Shown here piece by piece: positions 33,001-43,127 of a DNA stretch of 64,000 nt; the stretch's first letter is position 1, and each line of letters opens with the position of its first letter. The stretch covers positions 17,310 through 81,309 of the forward strand of contig JADDOH010002566.1 of NCBI GenBank assembly GCA_016648135.1, in the 5' to 3' direction. The notes beneath the pieces are model-generated. The model made no database searches and was not told the origin of the DNA. It saw only the letters and a program-made list of their open reading frames with translations. The DNA is from Agrypnia vestita (Eukaryota; Arthropoda; Insecta; Trichoptera; Phryganeidae). Made by a program: the position numbers and the translations under genes.

Positions 33001-34122
33001 AAATTATATTAATGATTGAAAAGTGGTGAAATGATCATTAATTTGTACGAACATTTCTTATAGGTAAATGGAGCCTTAAAGATAAACTCATTACAAATAT
33101 TGGGTAATTATACAATGTCGACATGGATCAGTCGATCTCAAGGACCCTTTGTAGTAGTCCTAACTGATATCTACGTGCAAGGACTCGCTAATCTGGGTGT
33201 TGAGAGAGACGGAAAGCTTCGAGCGCAAGATATTAACATGGACTTGACATTTGGAAAAATATCGTTGAATTTTGAGAATCTGGGATTTATGGGTTCTATG
33301 TTTCAAGGGATTCTAAATTCTGTAGGAACATTCCTGTTCGATTCCATTAAACCATTTGTTTTGAAGGAGGCCTACACGACAATCAGATCAGAAATCAATA
33401 ATAATATTGATAAAGTCTCCGGTGACTTGCGCTTCCCTAATTCCATATCACCTCTTGACATGGTGATTGCGGATGCCCGGAAAAAAGTGAGAGGTATGGG
33501 CTTGGATCCCTATTTGGTAAAGGATTATAATTCATCAGCTGGAGTTTTTAGAGCCCAATTAGCCCATACTTGGGTTATGGGGATTTCCTCATTTTATCGG
33601 GTGGGAAACATTACATTATCACTGTTGAATAACTCTGTAATAGCTGACTTTGAAATAGGAACGCAGAAATTAAAAGGTCAAACACAGTGGGATATTGCTT
33701 TCATGGGAGGGCTCATGTCTCGCGCGGGATCTGCGTCATTTTCTGTAGAACACATCAGTGCGAGGTTGATACTTGCTCAGCCACTGGATACTAGAAAGCA
33801 CCCAGAGTTTAAAGATATTCAATTGGAAGTAGGAAATATCCAAGTGAGATGCGACGGAGCGGGTACTGCAGATTATGTTGTAGAATTCTTAGTAAATATT
33901 CTTCCAAACATGCTTCGATATCAGATTACAGATGCTATTGAAGGCCCAATTCAAGATAAAGTGCAAGAAATGTTAGACCGTGTTGAAGTGGAGAAATTAA
34001 TAAAAAGTAAAATACCAGAGTTGGAGAAAATGGAGAAAACTGGCTTTAAATTATCATCCTTGAAGGAGGTGGAAGCACCACCATCCGAAGAGGATGAAGA
34101 CGAATTTTGGAAGTTTGATTGA
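29420..34122 (+). CDS. secreted two-domain TULIP-superfamily lipid-binding protein (JHBP / group 7 allergen-like)
   Basis: Exons 29420-29486, 31270-31538 and 33064-34122 join in frame to 464 aa. Residues 1-21 are a signal peptide (hydrophobic WLLVIIYCSIAIA). Residues ~30-234 form a first domain with alternating hydrophobic strands (KGxxx-type amphipathic beta wording, MNFKNMNVYGLSKF, SLNFENLGFMG) typical of juvenile-hormone-binding-protein-like TULIP folds. At about 236 a second module starts (FPNSISPLDMVIADARKKVR), with GMGLDPYLV as in the LDPL-type motif of group 7 mite-allergen/JHBP families, ending with QITDAIEGPIQDKVQEML. The tail is acidic (SEEDEDEF). Single-domain members are about 200-250 aa, so the length suggests duplication of the fold. 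Likely binds a hydrophobic ligand outside the cell; the ligand cannot be told from sequence. Confidence 0.8.
30018..30080. repeat. (AT)n microsatellite
   Basis: About 31 uninterrupted AT repeats in intron 1 of the TULIP-like gene. Confidence 0.95.
30341..31153 (-). mobile_element. Tigger/pogo-type transposon remnant
   Basis: Ends CAGTGGACCCTCTCAAAACG and, inverted, CAATGGAACCTCTCATAACA. The minus strand near 30800-30660 reads WETVASYIEKHHPNEKVAMH and NLFNDNAVSHFHEIL, wording I associate with the C-terminal part of Tigger transposases. TA duplication survives on the right only. Confidence 0.55.
31270..31538 (+). CDS. TULIP-like gene coding exon 2
   Basis: After TTTTTGCAG; the split codon A|TT gives Ile. 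89 codons follow, ending at GTAACC in phase 0. Encodes the N-terminal strand/helix of the first domain with a Pro-rich GIPGAKIPDPKSIPDM segment. Confidence 0.85.
31560..32135. other. TULIP-like gene intron 2, left part
   Basis: AT-rich, nothing recognised. Confidence 0.4.
32143..32893 (+). mobile_element. Tigger/pogo-type transposon, internally deleted
   Basis: Ends CAGTCGAACTCCGTTATAAT and, inverted, CAGTCGAACTCGGTTATAAG, flanked by TA at 32141-32142 and 32894-32895. Internal phrases GGCTATAATGAG / GGTTATAAGGAG repeat the end motif. Contains the start of a transposase from 32606: MSTNKRKCLSVRKKVEIIMK then a stop and a frameshift into GAKKSEVCKKFSLSFSTVS, the CENP-B-type N-terminal helix-turn-helix. 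Confidence 0.8.
33064..34122 (+). CDS. TULIP-like gene coding exon 3
   Basis: 352 codons and a TGA at 34120-34122, after TTCTTATAG. Contains most of domain 1 and all of domain 2. Its first codons (VNGALKINSLQILGNYTMS) precede the first ATG inside the exon and are needed to join exon 2 in frame. Confidence 0.9.
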   Translation, partial: VNGALKINSLQILGNYTMSTWISRSQGPFVVVLTDIYVQGLANLGVERDGKLRAQDINMDLTFGKISLNFENLGFMGSMFQGILNSVGTFLFDSIKPFVLKEAYTTIRSEINNNIDKVSGDLRFPNSISPLDMVIADARKKVRGMGLDPYLVKDYNSSAGVFRAQLAHTWVMGISSFYRVGNITLSLLNNSVIADFEIGTQKLKGQTQWDIAFMGGLMSRAGSASFSVEHISARLILAQPLDTRKHPEFKDIQLEVGNIQVRCDGAGTADYVVEFLVNILPNMLRYQITDAIEGPIQDKVQEMLDRVEVEKLIKSKIPELEKMEKTGFKLSSLKEVEAPPSEEDEDEFWKFD

Positions 34123-34180
34123 TACATTAGTTTTAAATTAATTATTAAACTTGTACACATTGTAATTAAATAACTTCTTA
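34123..34180 (+). other. TULIP-like gene 3' UTR start, candidate poly(A) signals
   Basis: Two ATTAAA hexamers at 34144-34149 and 34164-34169 shortly after the stop. Confidence 0.35.
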
Positions 34181-34199
34181 TTTAAATTATTGCTTGGCA

Positions 34200-34815
34200 C
34201 TCACCATCATATGCACCAGTAAAGTTGTACCCACTTATCTCTGGATTTTAAAAATTGGTTTAACTTTATTTATTAAATATTTTTTACCTTTACCTAGAGT
34301 ATATTATATTAACTGTATATTTTTCTTCTTCTTTTACGGGCTTGTAGAACTCGAAAGTTCATAACTGCAGCATCTATAGAGTGTCATGTACCTCTCAACA
34401 TTGCCACTGCGGTTCGGTCGACTGGGCCCTCGTCTACATTTTGTATGTCCGCCTTGAAATTTTGACTCTACATCTCGGTCTTGATCCTGTTGGCCTGGTA
34501 AGTGGGCCATATGTATTATATTATATGTTACAGGACTCGTATACTTCTGAAACATAACTTACCCACTGCACCCTACACATTTCCACTATTTCAGGATATC
34601 AGGGATGTCATACTATTACACATATTCCATGTTCTTTAACCTCCTTCATCGGACTGTAAACAATACATAAAAAAATATTTCATTTATTTATAAACACATT
34701 AGCAAAAAAAAAATGTTAGTAAAAGGGAATAAGAATAAGAAAATTTGATATGTAAATACTAAAAATAACTTGTTTTACATCAAAATGAAAAAAATTAATC
34801 TTGTGTACACAATTA
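34200..34815. other. intergenic DNA downstream of the TULIP-like gene
   Basis: 34330-34560 is less AT-rich than its flanks; plus strand includes GGCTTGTAGAACTCGAAAG and TGGCCTGGTAAGTGGGCC. No family recognised. Confidence 0.35.
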
Positions 34816-34818
34816 TTA

Positions 34819-35152
34819 CAGTGGAACCTTGTTAATTTAAAATTCAAGGTAGGACACAAAAAAAAAATCGCGATGTGATTGTGAAATTCTACAAAAATCG
34901 TAAAACTCGTGAAAAGAGCCATTAAATTAAAAACATAATTTTGTAATAGTTTGTAATACTGCATATTTCAAGAAATCATTTTGAAAATGCAATATTTATT
35001 ATGCTTATACAAAGATCACGACATTTATATTACTAAAGTACCCGATATTGACATATTGGATCTTACTTGCGAAAAAAATTAAAATGTTTTTTTAATTTTG
35101 TCAAAAAAGGGGCATATTTGGAGGAAAATTTCGAACTAACGGGGTTTTACTA
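34819..35152. mobile_element. short TA-flanked MITE (Tigger-like ends)
   Basis: Left CAGTGGAACCTTGTTAA, right inverse TAGTAAAACCCCGTTAG, flanked by TA (34817-34818, 35153-35154). Confidence 0.5.
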
Positions 35153-35189
35153 TATTAATTAATGTTATATTCTAAAATATAAAATGTGT

Positions 35190-35625
35190 CTCATAGCCAG
35201 TAGCAAAAACTATGCAGGTGTGCAATATCAAATTTTGCATTCTTTTTTTAATATTTTTGACTTATTTCTTGCAATTTTTTTTACATATCATTACAGTAAC
35301 GTATATCGATTATGAAATATTCATCCGCTTCAATACAAATGGAGTAAAATGATAAAAACCTTGCAAAAATGGAAAACAGATTTTTTTTACAAAATTTTTA
35401 TCATTTTATTTGAGTTGTATTAAAGCGAATTGAATTTTTCATAATTGATTGATGATAGTTCAACTTTTTCCAAAAAATAAGTTATAAAAAAAAAATGCAA
35501 ACTTTGATATCGCATATCTTCATAACTATTGATATTAGGTCATTATTGCTTAAACATTTTCGACTCATTATCAAGGCAGAAATCCATCTGTAAAGTTTTT
35601 GCTACTAGCTATGAAACACCTGTGT
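35190..35625. mobile_element. palindromic foldback element F1, copy 1
   Basis: Two inverted arms of about 200 bp: TCATAGCCAGTAGCAAAAAC / GTTTTTGCTACTAGCTATGA at the ends, ATGATAAAAACCTTGCAAAA / TTTTTATCATTTTATTTGA in the centre. Other copies at 57725-57900 (half) and 61690-62150. Confidence 0.65.
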
Positions 35626-35696
35626 ATTCTTAGTATAGCTTGTATGCTTCAAAACTGTTTTTTTAAAATGCCAGCTTTTCTCGGTAAGACACTATG

Positions 35697-35827
35697 GCCC
35701 GAATTCAGAGTCAATACTTAGATGATTTAAAGGTTAAGGTATGCCTTAAAAGTGTTATTTTGTACTGAGAATTACGCTTTTAAGGTGTACCTTTAAATAA
35801 TCTAAGCATTGACTCTGAATTCGGGCC
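35697..35827. mobile_element. GGCCCGAATTC MITE (intact)
   Basis: 131 bp, ends GGCCCGAATTCAGAGTCAAT and its inverse ATTGACTCTGAATTCGGGCC, flanked by TAT. Relative of the split copy at 10785-12024. Confidence 0.75.
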
Positions 35828-35829
35828 TA

Positions 35830-36600
35830 TGTGATAATCATGTTATATCTTCTCAATACTGGGAAAATAACCTAAGCTACATCTTTTAGCACATATACAC
35901 AAAGTGCAGAACAGTTATCTTGAAATGTATAATAAAAGACAAGTGTTCATCTATCAAGCAAAAAAACTTGAGTTTGTTATGAAAGGAGAGATGTTATGAA
36001 AGGGGAGAAATATGAAATAATATGAGTCATACAAATACTTACAGGGGAAGAATCAAGACAGACGTGGTGCAGAAATAAAAAACTTCTCTTGAGTTAATTT
36101 CTAGTCCAAAGTCCAGAAAGCAGGAGTATTTTCCAGTCTACATAGGAGCGAACTTTCTCTTTATACTTAACCATATTTTCACGGGTGTACAACTACATAT
36201 ATAGTAATTAATAACAACTCTTGTGTGACTGCGCAACATGAGTTGAGCGCTGATTGCTTGTCATCTTTCCAGTAAATTACAGACAGACAACGAAATTATT
36301 ATTATTATTATTATTTTGTCTTTATTCCACTTTTTAAGTATAACTTCTAATGCGCATACATAAGTACACGCATAATTTTTTAAAGTGGTTTTAATTCAAA
36401 TTATTTAACATTGATATTAAACAAAATGTTATAAAACAAAATATAGTTTAAATTCACACACGTCATACAATTTTTCAACGCTAAAGAAAAAATAATAACA
36501 ATGTTACATGTAATGGAGATCTTAAAAAAGTGTTAAAGGTCAGGCGTTAAAGTTTGCACATTTCTATTTCGTTTTATAGTATTGTATATTATTCAAATTC
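35830..36600. other. intergenic DNA
   Basis: AT-rich; an ATT microsatellite at 36297-36315. Nothing else recognised. Confidence 0.4.
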
Positions 36601-36649
36601 AAATATTCAAATTTTGAGGTGGATAAATTTCGACACCAGCGCTGGATAG

Positions 36650-37860
36650 GCGGCAAGAAAGCGCAACATACGTCGGATTTATAAAACTTGCCCGGTATGG
36701 CTGCCTCTTAAAAGACCTGACCATAGCTGATGAAGATCTTCTTGTAAGTTTTGACGTAGTTTCCCTGTTTACCAATATTCCAGTCGTCGATACTTTGAGG
36801 ATAATCAAAGATAAACTAGAACCACCCGAAGAGATTTACGCCCTTATTGAACATTGTTTGAAAAATACTTATTTCCTGTTTGACCAAAAGATATACAAAC
36901 AGATTGACAGTGCACCAATGGGCTCTCCACTCTCACCGGCTATTGCAAATATTTTTATGATATGGTTCGAGGAACAAGCGATAACCTCATCGGCAAACAA
37001 ACCAAAATTGTGGCTCCGTTATGTAGACGACATATTTTTAGTTTGGCCCCATGGTCTAACTAAACTACATGACTTTCTATAATTCATAAATGGAATACAT
37101 ACTAAAATTAAGTTTACCATGGAACTGGAATATAACAAACAAGTAGCTTGCTTAGATATTCTATTGACAAAGAAAAAGGTTTACCGCAAACCTACACATA
37201 CCAATAGATATCTCAACGCTGCTTCTGATCATCATCCTGCGCAAATTGCTTCCGTAGCAAATACTTTAGTCGCAAGAGCCAAGAAATTAGCAGACAATAA
37301 AAATATTGAAAAGGAAATGACCATACTTAAAGAAACTCTCCGCTGCAACAACTTCTCTGAACATATGATTCGAAAGGCTTTCACACGAAAAACAAAGTCT
37401 TCCACAGACTGTGTAGAAACGAAAAAACCTTCAGGAATTGCCTTTCTGCCATATGTTAAGGGCATCACAGACAGGATTGGAAAAGTCCTAAAAAACAATA
37501 ACATTAAGCCCATTTTTCATGCTGAACGGAAAGTTTCTCAAGTATTGAGAAACATAAAAGACAACATTCTTTTGGAAGCGCATGGTGTATATGAAGTTCC
37601 ATGCAAGACATGCGAGGGCACATACATCGGACGTACGAATCGAAAAACATCCGCGAGAATAGACGAACATCGCGTCGATGTAAAACGTCGAAAAAGTACG
37701 TCCACCTTGGCCCAGCATACGATTACTGAAGGACACAATATAGACTTTGACAATGCCAGGGTATTGGTGACATTACGGTAATACATGAATCACCCAGCAC
37801 AAGTAGACAATGGCACGTGATACCGTGCCGAAACTAACAGGAAACGCGAGATATTCCAGA
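36650..37860 (+). pseudogene. Penelope-like retroelement: reverse transcriptase plus GIY-YIG endonuclease, 5'-truncated
   Basis: The reading frame gives LLVSFDVVSLFTNIP (RT motif A, 36736 on), QIDSAPMGSPLSPAIANIFM (motif B), LWLRYVDDIF (motif C with YVDD, 37009 on), KPTHTNRYLNAASDHHPAQI, DRIGKVLKNN and then the GIY-YIG domain GVYEVPCKTCEGTYIGRTNR. RT followed by GIY-YIG defines Penelope-like elements. One in-frame TAA at 37080-37082 and a stop at 37779-37781 before the normal C-terminus show that it is dead; the N-terminal part before motif A is missing. Hammerhead repeats characteristic of these elements are 1 kb downstream. Confidence 0.92.
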
Positions 37861-38029
37861 AACTACTTGTGTTCCATATAATAGCGCTCGCGGAAATTTC
37901 AAACAAAACATATATATATATATTTTTTTGTGATTAAATCATACCACCTCAACTGATATTATTAAGAGACATCATTGAAAGTTTGCACTAACATTATATT
38001 TAGAATCAAATGATCAATTCTTTTTATAG

Positions 38030-38733
38030 GCTTGTAGTAGCAAAGGGAAAAACTACATTTCAAAATGAAGACTACAACACACACACGTTCACCAGTTTGA
38101 AGACTACAAAGTGTACACTACAATTGTAGTAAAAACTACATGAAGTGGAGTAATTGTAGTACTACGAAATGAAGTGAAGTAAATGAAGTGAAGTAATGAA
38201 GTAATTGTAATATAGTAGTACTAGTGAAGTAAATAGTTTTTTCCGAAGTAAAAATTTGGCGAGCTAAAAAAAAAAAAGGTCAACGAGAAAAATATCAGAT
38301 TTCTTCATTCGATTCCAAAAACTTTTCAAACCAAGGGGGGGGGGGTTGTTACAGTTTCCAGAGATTTCTTCGTTTAGCTACATCAACTTCCCAAAAATTT
38401 CTTCATTCGGTCCCAAAATTTTTTAAACCATGAGGGGGGGGGGTTGTTACAGTTTCCACAGATTTCTTCATTTATCTACATCAACTTCCCAAAAATTTCA
38501 CGCAAAAAATGCACTATTTAAAGTATGTTTCTCATACTTTTGATAACTTTGAAGTGTGTGTACTTTGTAGTGTTCGCTTTGAAATGAAGTGTACTATTTG
38601 AAGTTTATACTTTCAATAACTTTGGTGTTTGTAGTTTGTAGTGTGCACTACACTTCAAAATGTGCGAAGTGTGCACTTCAATGTAATGTAGTACTACATT
38701 GTAGTAGTGAGTACAGAGCGGACCCATCACTAG
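38030..38733. mobile_element. GAAGT/ACTTC-rich palindromic element with G-run tandem duplication
   Basis: Both flanks are built of AAGTGTACACTAC, TTGTAGTACTAC and AAATGAAG words in inverse orientation. Its middle holds a 97-bp direct duplication (about 38300-38395 and 38399-38495), each with a run of 10-11 G followed by TTGTTACAGTTTCCA. The right end TGATGGGTCCGC (inverse of 38716-38731) looks hAT-like, but I could not find a matching left end or target duplication. Confidence 0.5.
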
Positions 38734-38833
38734 CTTATAGATATTTTAGAGTAATATTAGCAAAAAGTGTTTAATTGTATAATTAATTATGTGTATTTCT
38801 ATTTATCTATTCTATTATTATATTGTTGTTTTC

Positions 38834-39003
38834 TAGGATATTATGCCATGCGTATCTGACCTCTCTGGCCGATGTTTCAGCCTCCATGATGGACCCTGCA
38901 ATGGGATCCGAAACGTCGGCCAGAGAGGTCAGATATACATGGCAGAATATCTCAAAAAACTACATGCAGAAGATTCAGAATGGCCGTGAAAACCTGAGAA
39001 CAT
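38834..39003 (+). mobile_element. Penelope-type hammerhead repeat, inverted dimer
   Basis: Ribozyme core 38886-38917 (ATGATGGACCC, loop, GGGATCCGAAACGTC). Inverse of the 3' flank precedes it: TCTGACCTCTCTGGCCGATG versus CGTCGGCCAGAGAGGTCAGA, so the RNA would fold into a 24-bp stem. 3' flank ends CAGAATGGCCGTGAAAACCT. Confidence 0.75.
38886..38917 (+). ncRNA. hammerhead ribozyme-like core
   Basis: Stem II GGACCC/GGGATCC, GAAAC and GTC intact. The first conserved block reads CCATGATG instead of CTGATGA. Confidence 0.55.
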
Positions 39004-39392
39004 TGTTAGAAATAATTTTGTTTATTGATTTCTTTGCAAAAGCAGGTAGGTAATAGCATTATCATATTAATACTATTTTCTGCAACATATGCCAGATTAG
39101 GTATTTGTGGCATAACAAATGTATTACCCTTTTTTCCTTTCCTGAGATTTTAACTTATTTCAAAATCGTTTTCATTGACTTCCAACGTAATAGGGTACAA
39201 TATTTTTACTGCTTTTAAATTCTCCTTCTTTTGGACTTCTTTCTAATTCTTAATTTTCTGAAGGTTTTGTTTAGGTAAATCCATCAATTGTTCGTCATCT
39301 GTTGAGTTTTCTTTAAAGAATGTTCTCAAGTTTTCACGGCCGCTCATAATCTTCTGGTTTGTGTCTTCTGGGTTATTATGCCGTGTTTTTAC

Positions 39393-39427
39393 GACGTTTC
39401 GGATCCCATTGCAGGGTACATCATCAG
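39393..39427 (-). ncRNA. hammerhead ribozyme core, best preserved copy
   Basis: Minus strand carries CTGATGA, a stem II GTACCC/GGGATCC with one mismatch, GAAA, and ACGTC at the predicted cleavage site, all in order and spacing. Confidence 0.7.
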
Positions 39428-39461
39428 ACCACAACACCAACACTCACAGCAACGTATCAGC

Positions 39462-39478
39462 CCTGATGATGAAACGTC
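39462..39478 (+). ncRNA. hammerhead core with stem II deleted
   Basis: CCTGATGATGAAACGTC: both conserved blocks and the cleavage stretch are fused with stem II lost. Confidence 0.5.
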
Positions 39479-39664
39479 GGCCAGAAAGATCGTTAAAACA
39501 CAGCAAAATACCCCAGAAGACACAAAGCAGAAGAGGTTTTTTTTCTTTTGTCCAAACTGACAGCTTTTTTCTTCATTCTATCTTTTCTAAATTGTTTTTT
39601 CTTACTTTTCTTCCATTTCTGCTGCTTTAACTGCCATTATAGAACTTGCCAGAAGGAAAAAATG

Positions 39665-39795
39665 TCCTTAGGTTTTCACGGCTGTTCAGAATCTTCAGTG
39701 TATAGTTTTCTGGGATATTCTGCCGTGTATATGTGACTTCTCTGGCCAACGTTTTGGATCCCATTGCAGGGTCCATCATCAGCCCTGATATATAT
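39665..39795 (-). repeat. Penelope-type hammerhead repeat
   Basis: Core 39750-39782 on the minus strand: CTGATGATGGACCC, loop, GGGATCCAAAACGTT. GAAA reads AAAA and GTC reads GTT, so inactive. Flank CGGCTGTTCAGAATCTTC as in the other copies. Confidence 0.65.
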
Positions 39796-39799
39796 ATTT

Positions 39800-41040
39800 A
39801 ACATAAAAAATATTAATGAAACATAACATTTAAATATTCGCTCTGGCTCTGAGGTTTTCAATTGCATACAGAAAAAAATTAGTTACAGCTGAGGGCTTCG
39901 TAAGTTTTTAGAATTTCATCTGATTTTTTTTATTAACTTTTTGTTTTAATCAAATAAACATACCTAATATAATTATGCATTACAAATGAATATTTTCATG
40001 TCCTTAGTAACTAATATAAATATAATAATTTAGTTGTCTGTTCGCTGGAATGAAAACTTTTGATAATTAGAGTGTGACCGCAACAAGGGCCGTTATTAAT
40101 TATTATTATTTCCCGTGATTTTTCACGGGCATACGGCTTGTGCTTCCAATATTAATACCTATATATTATGTTAACAAATCACATCGATAAAACAACAATA
40201 TTTCGTATCGGAAAATTGAATCCCAAAAAAAACTTTTATACAAATGGACTGAAACAAATCAAAGGCGTTCTCCTGAAATAAGCAAAGACTAGACATTAAT
40301 GGAAATTTAATTATCTAAGACAAATTTATATTTTGAAAGATAAATTTTTGGCTGTTTTTGGATTTGAAAAGATAAAAAAAAAAATAAGCATATACGCCCA
40401 AATTTCCCCTTATATTGTATAATTAAGTAGATAATAAATAATTTACGTAAATAAATGATTTAAGTAACAATTTAAAAAAAGATGAACATCGTTTTTTTTG
40501 TAATTATATTTGTATATTTTGACTGGTCGCCGGAATGTAGTCAACCATGTAGCGAAATAATTTGTTAAAGAAAAAAATTAGAATTTTCGCGTCAATTTTA
40601 GGTACCATTTGCTGAAAAAATCAGCACAATGCCGAATTAATTTCAACCTTTTCTAAAATCCGTGGGACGAAAAGTTCCCATTGTGGGCATGCGAAGATGA
40701 CTTATTAAAAGGTGAGACCAGTTTAATTTCGCCTTTAGAACGGGCGCGAAAGGAATTTTTAAATAGGCATTTAATTTCTACCACCATAATTTATATCTCG
40801 CGTGTCCCCCCGTACATTTCATAGGCGTCGTAAAGGAAGCTTTGAGGGCCGTACTTCTCAACAGGGTTACCCAAGCTGGAAAAATTAAATTGTTCAACAA
40901 AATACTGGCTAAACATATAATCGGAATAGCACATCAAAAATCAGACACGATAAATGTTTAATAAATCTCTCACTTCTTCTTCTTCCTAGACGGTTAGTCC
41001 TATTTAATAGGCATGATGACAGATTTTGAAATAACATTAA
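39800..41040. other. intergenic DNA
   Basis: AT-rich; no exon. 40115-40130 carries a small hairpin CCCGTGATTTTTCACGGG. Confidence 0.4.
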
Positions 41041-41044
41041 TATA

Positions 41045-41205
41045 TTGTTGTAGCTTGTTGGTCTTGTGGTTAGGACACTCGCCTCGTGATCTAATGGTCG
41101 CGGGTTCGAATCTCAGCCCAGACTAGGAAGTTAGTCCTATTTTCATAGCACATAGTTTGAAAATAGTAAGAATATTGATGTGACACGTATTCCGTGTTCG
41201 CATCT
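41045..41205 (+). mobile_element. tRNA-derived SINE S1, copy 1
   Basis: Pol III A-box-like GTTGGTCTTGTGGTTAGGAC and B-box GGTTCGAATCT, then tail GTTAGTCCTATTTTCATA and GAAAATAGTAAGAATATTGA. The acceptor arms do not pair, so it is not a tRNA gene. Other copies: 47018-47112 (minus) and 62185-62285 (head-truncated). Confidence 0.75.
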
Positions 41206-41699
41206 CTATTTATTTTTAAAAAAAATTTAAATTTTAATTTAAATATTGTAGGTACGCGTCTACTATTACCGAAAATAACATTATTTCAGTAATAAACTGA
41301 GTTTTTACGCAAACAATTGCATTTTCATCTACCTACATATTTTTAGTTTCGCGCAAAAACGCCCGCAGCTGTCGTTTTGTCTACATGACGTCAAGCCTCA
41401 GTAAACATTGCATTGTGTCTATGGCAACAGTTCAAAGACACGGTGATGGGTACTGAGGCGTGACATCATTCGCTCTGACCGATGTTTCAGTTAAAATGGC
41501 GGATTGCACAATTTTATACTTTTATTTTATTGAAAATCTCATTAATCTCAATGTGTATCTTAAAACTGGATCATTTTTTAGAATCCTTTCAAAATACTTT
41601 CTTCTCTAAAATCACTTATTCTTTAATACTGTCATCATGCCTATTGGGGTCGGCCTTCCCTTTCCGATTTATTTTTGGACAAGAAATTTTAGTGGCTAT

Positions 41700-42170
41700 G
41701 TAGTTTTACGGCCGGTTACCACCTGAAGCCAAGTCACTAATCCTCCTTAGGACTATGAGTGCTGCCGTTGGATCCCCAGTGGGGTCTCTTCTGCCACCAA
41801 CTCTTTTGCACCACCGTGTCTGGCGACGCAACTTCTATAATATGCGAGGTTAGTTCACTGATGGGCAGGTGCCTCTTCCGCCTGCTCTGCAGTACCGGTG
41901 GATTCTATCTCCACCTTTGCAGCCATTGAGGTCTCCATCCGTGACACTGGGCATGGGTTTCGCGTTAGGTATCCCCCGCGAGTCTGGGTCCCTGCCTGAA
42001 CTTCGCCGTTTGCCAGTCCGGCCAACTGGAAAAGGGAAACGCCCACCCCCACGACGTGGACGCGCCAGATAGGAATTGCCCCAGTAGAAGTCAGAGAAGT
42101 GTCTCTGTCTTCCCTGGGGCCGGGTCTCGTATGTGGCCGAGACCAACGACCAATAAACTTCTTACTCTCC
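41700..42170. repeat. unidentified GC-rich block
   Basis: Much richer in G+C than any neighbour, with an open frame of about 98 codons on the minus strand containing PRRGGGRFPFPVGRTGKRR. Sharp boundaries suggest an inserted element fragment (possibly LINE). Not recognised. Confidence 0.35.
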
Positions 42171-42179
42171 GCACTATTT

Positions 42180-42950
42180 AGTTGTATTCAATAAACACCA
42201 TTCTAAAATTACTAGCAACAAAGTGATAATAATAGCAACACTGTCTTTATCGCTAGTTACGTTAGTCAAGGTTAGTGTGTTTAAATTAATTAATTAAGGT
42301 TCGATCATTATAGTTGGAACACTTTCAGTTATCGACCATCGTTCGTTAATGTCAAACCAATATTTATTTAATAACTCGACATTTAAACAAATTAAAGATC
42401 TCATAGTGTCATTTGATTTGAAAATTTATCTATAAGTATATAAAATTAAGTTTGATTCCAGCATAAACCGTACTGTTAACAACATCGATATTTTGCGTTT
42501 ACATGGCGCAACATGTTTGGGTGGCACCACTTCAGTTCAAACTGTTATTCAATCTCGTCAACCTCCTCGATTATAATCCATATTTTATTGACCACCTTAG
42601 ATCGAGTTTTATCTTTATAGGTGGTCATCGCCCGTGAAACATAAAAAATCCTTAATTGTTGTCTCCTAACAAATGAGGGGTTCAGAAACAAAACTAATAC
42701 TATCCAATTGACGAAAATAGAAGATGTGTCTGAAAATGATTATTTGGCATTAGTGGGAGTTTTACAATTGACAAGTGCTCTTGAAAACATGTTTGTACGT
42801 TTTAGAAGCATTTTATCAAAAGCGTATCGATTTTAAAATCTTCGCTCCGGTTAGTTATAAATATATTTATCTCAATTTTATCATGGTCTTTCTTTTAGTT
42901 TTAAGATATCTTTAGTTTTTAAAAAAAATTAAAAGTTAAAAAAAATTATG
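42180..42950. other. intergenic DNA
   Basis: AT-rich, nothing recognised. Confidence 0.4.
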
Positions 42951-43127
42951 TAAGTAGGTACTTTTTCGACGGTGCATACGTATATCTACTGTCGAAACTT
43001 CAAAAATTCTTTTTCCATTTTACTCTCTTATAATATTCAATTTACTCTATATTTTCAAAGTTTAAAAAAAATGGATTTTCGTATCAAAAATAGCATGTAG
43101 GTACTAAAGAAAAAGTAAACCATTGGC

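Larger units (their letters stand above)
39323..39535. mobile_element. Penelope-type hammerhead repeat, foldback pair
   Basis: Left arm on the minus strand (core 39393-39427) and right arm on the plus strand (core 39462-39478), with shared flanks TTCTGGTTTGTGTCTTCTGG / ATACCCCAGAAGACACAAAG. Only about 35 bp separate the cores. Confidence 0.75.

Noticed and set aside
38030..38733. hAT element with defined ends
   Set aside because: The right end resembles TAGTGATGGGTC, but neither a matching left end nor an 8-bp duplication could be found; kept only as an unclassified element.
41060..41130. tRNA gene
   Set aside because: B-box is good but there is no acceptor stem; two other copies with the same tail show that it is a SINE.
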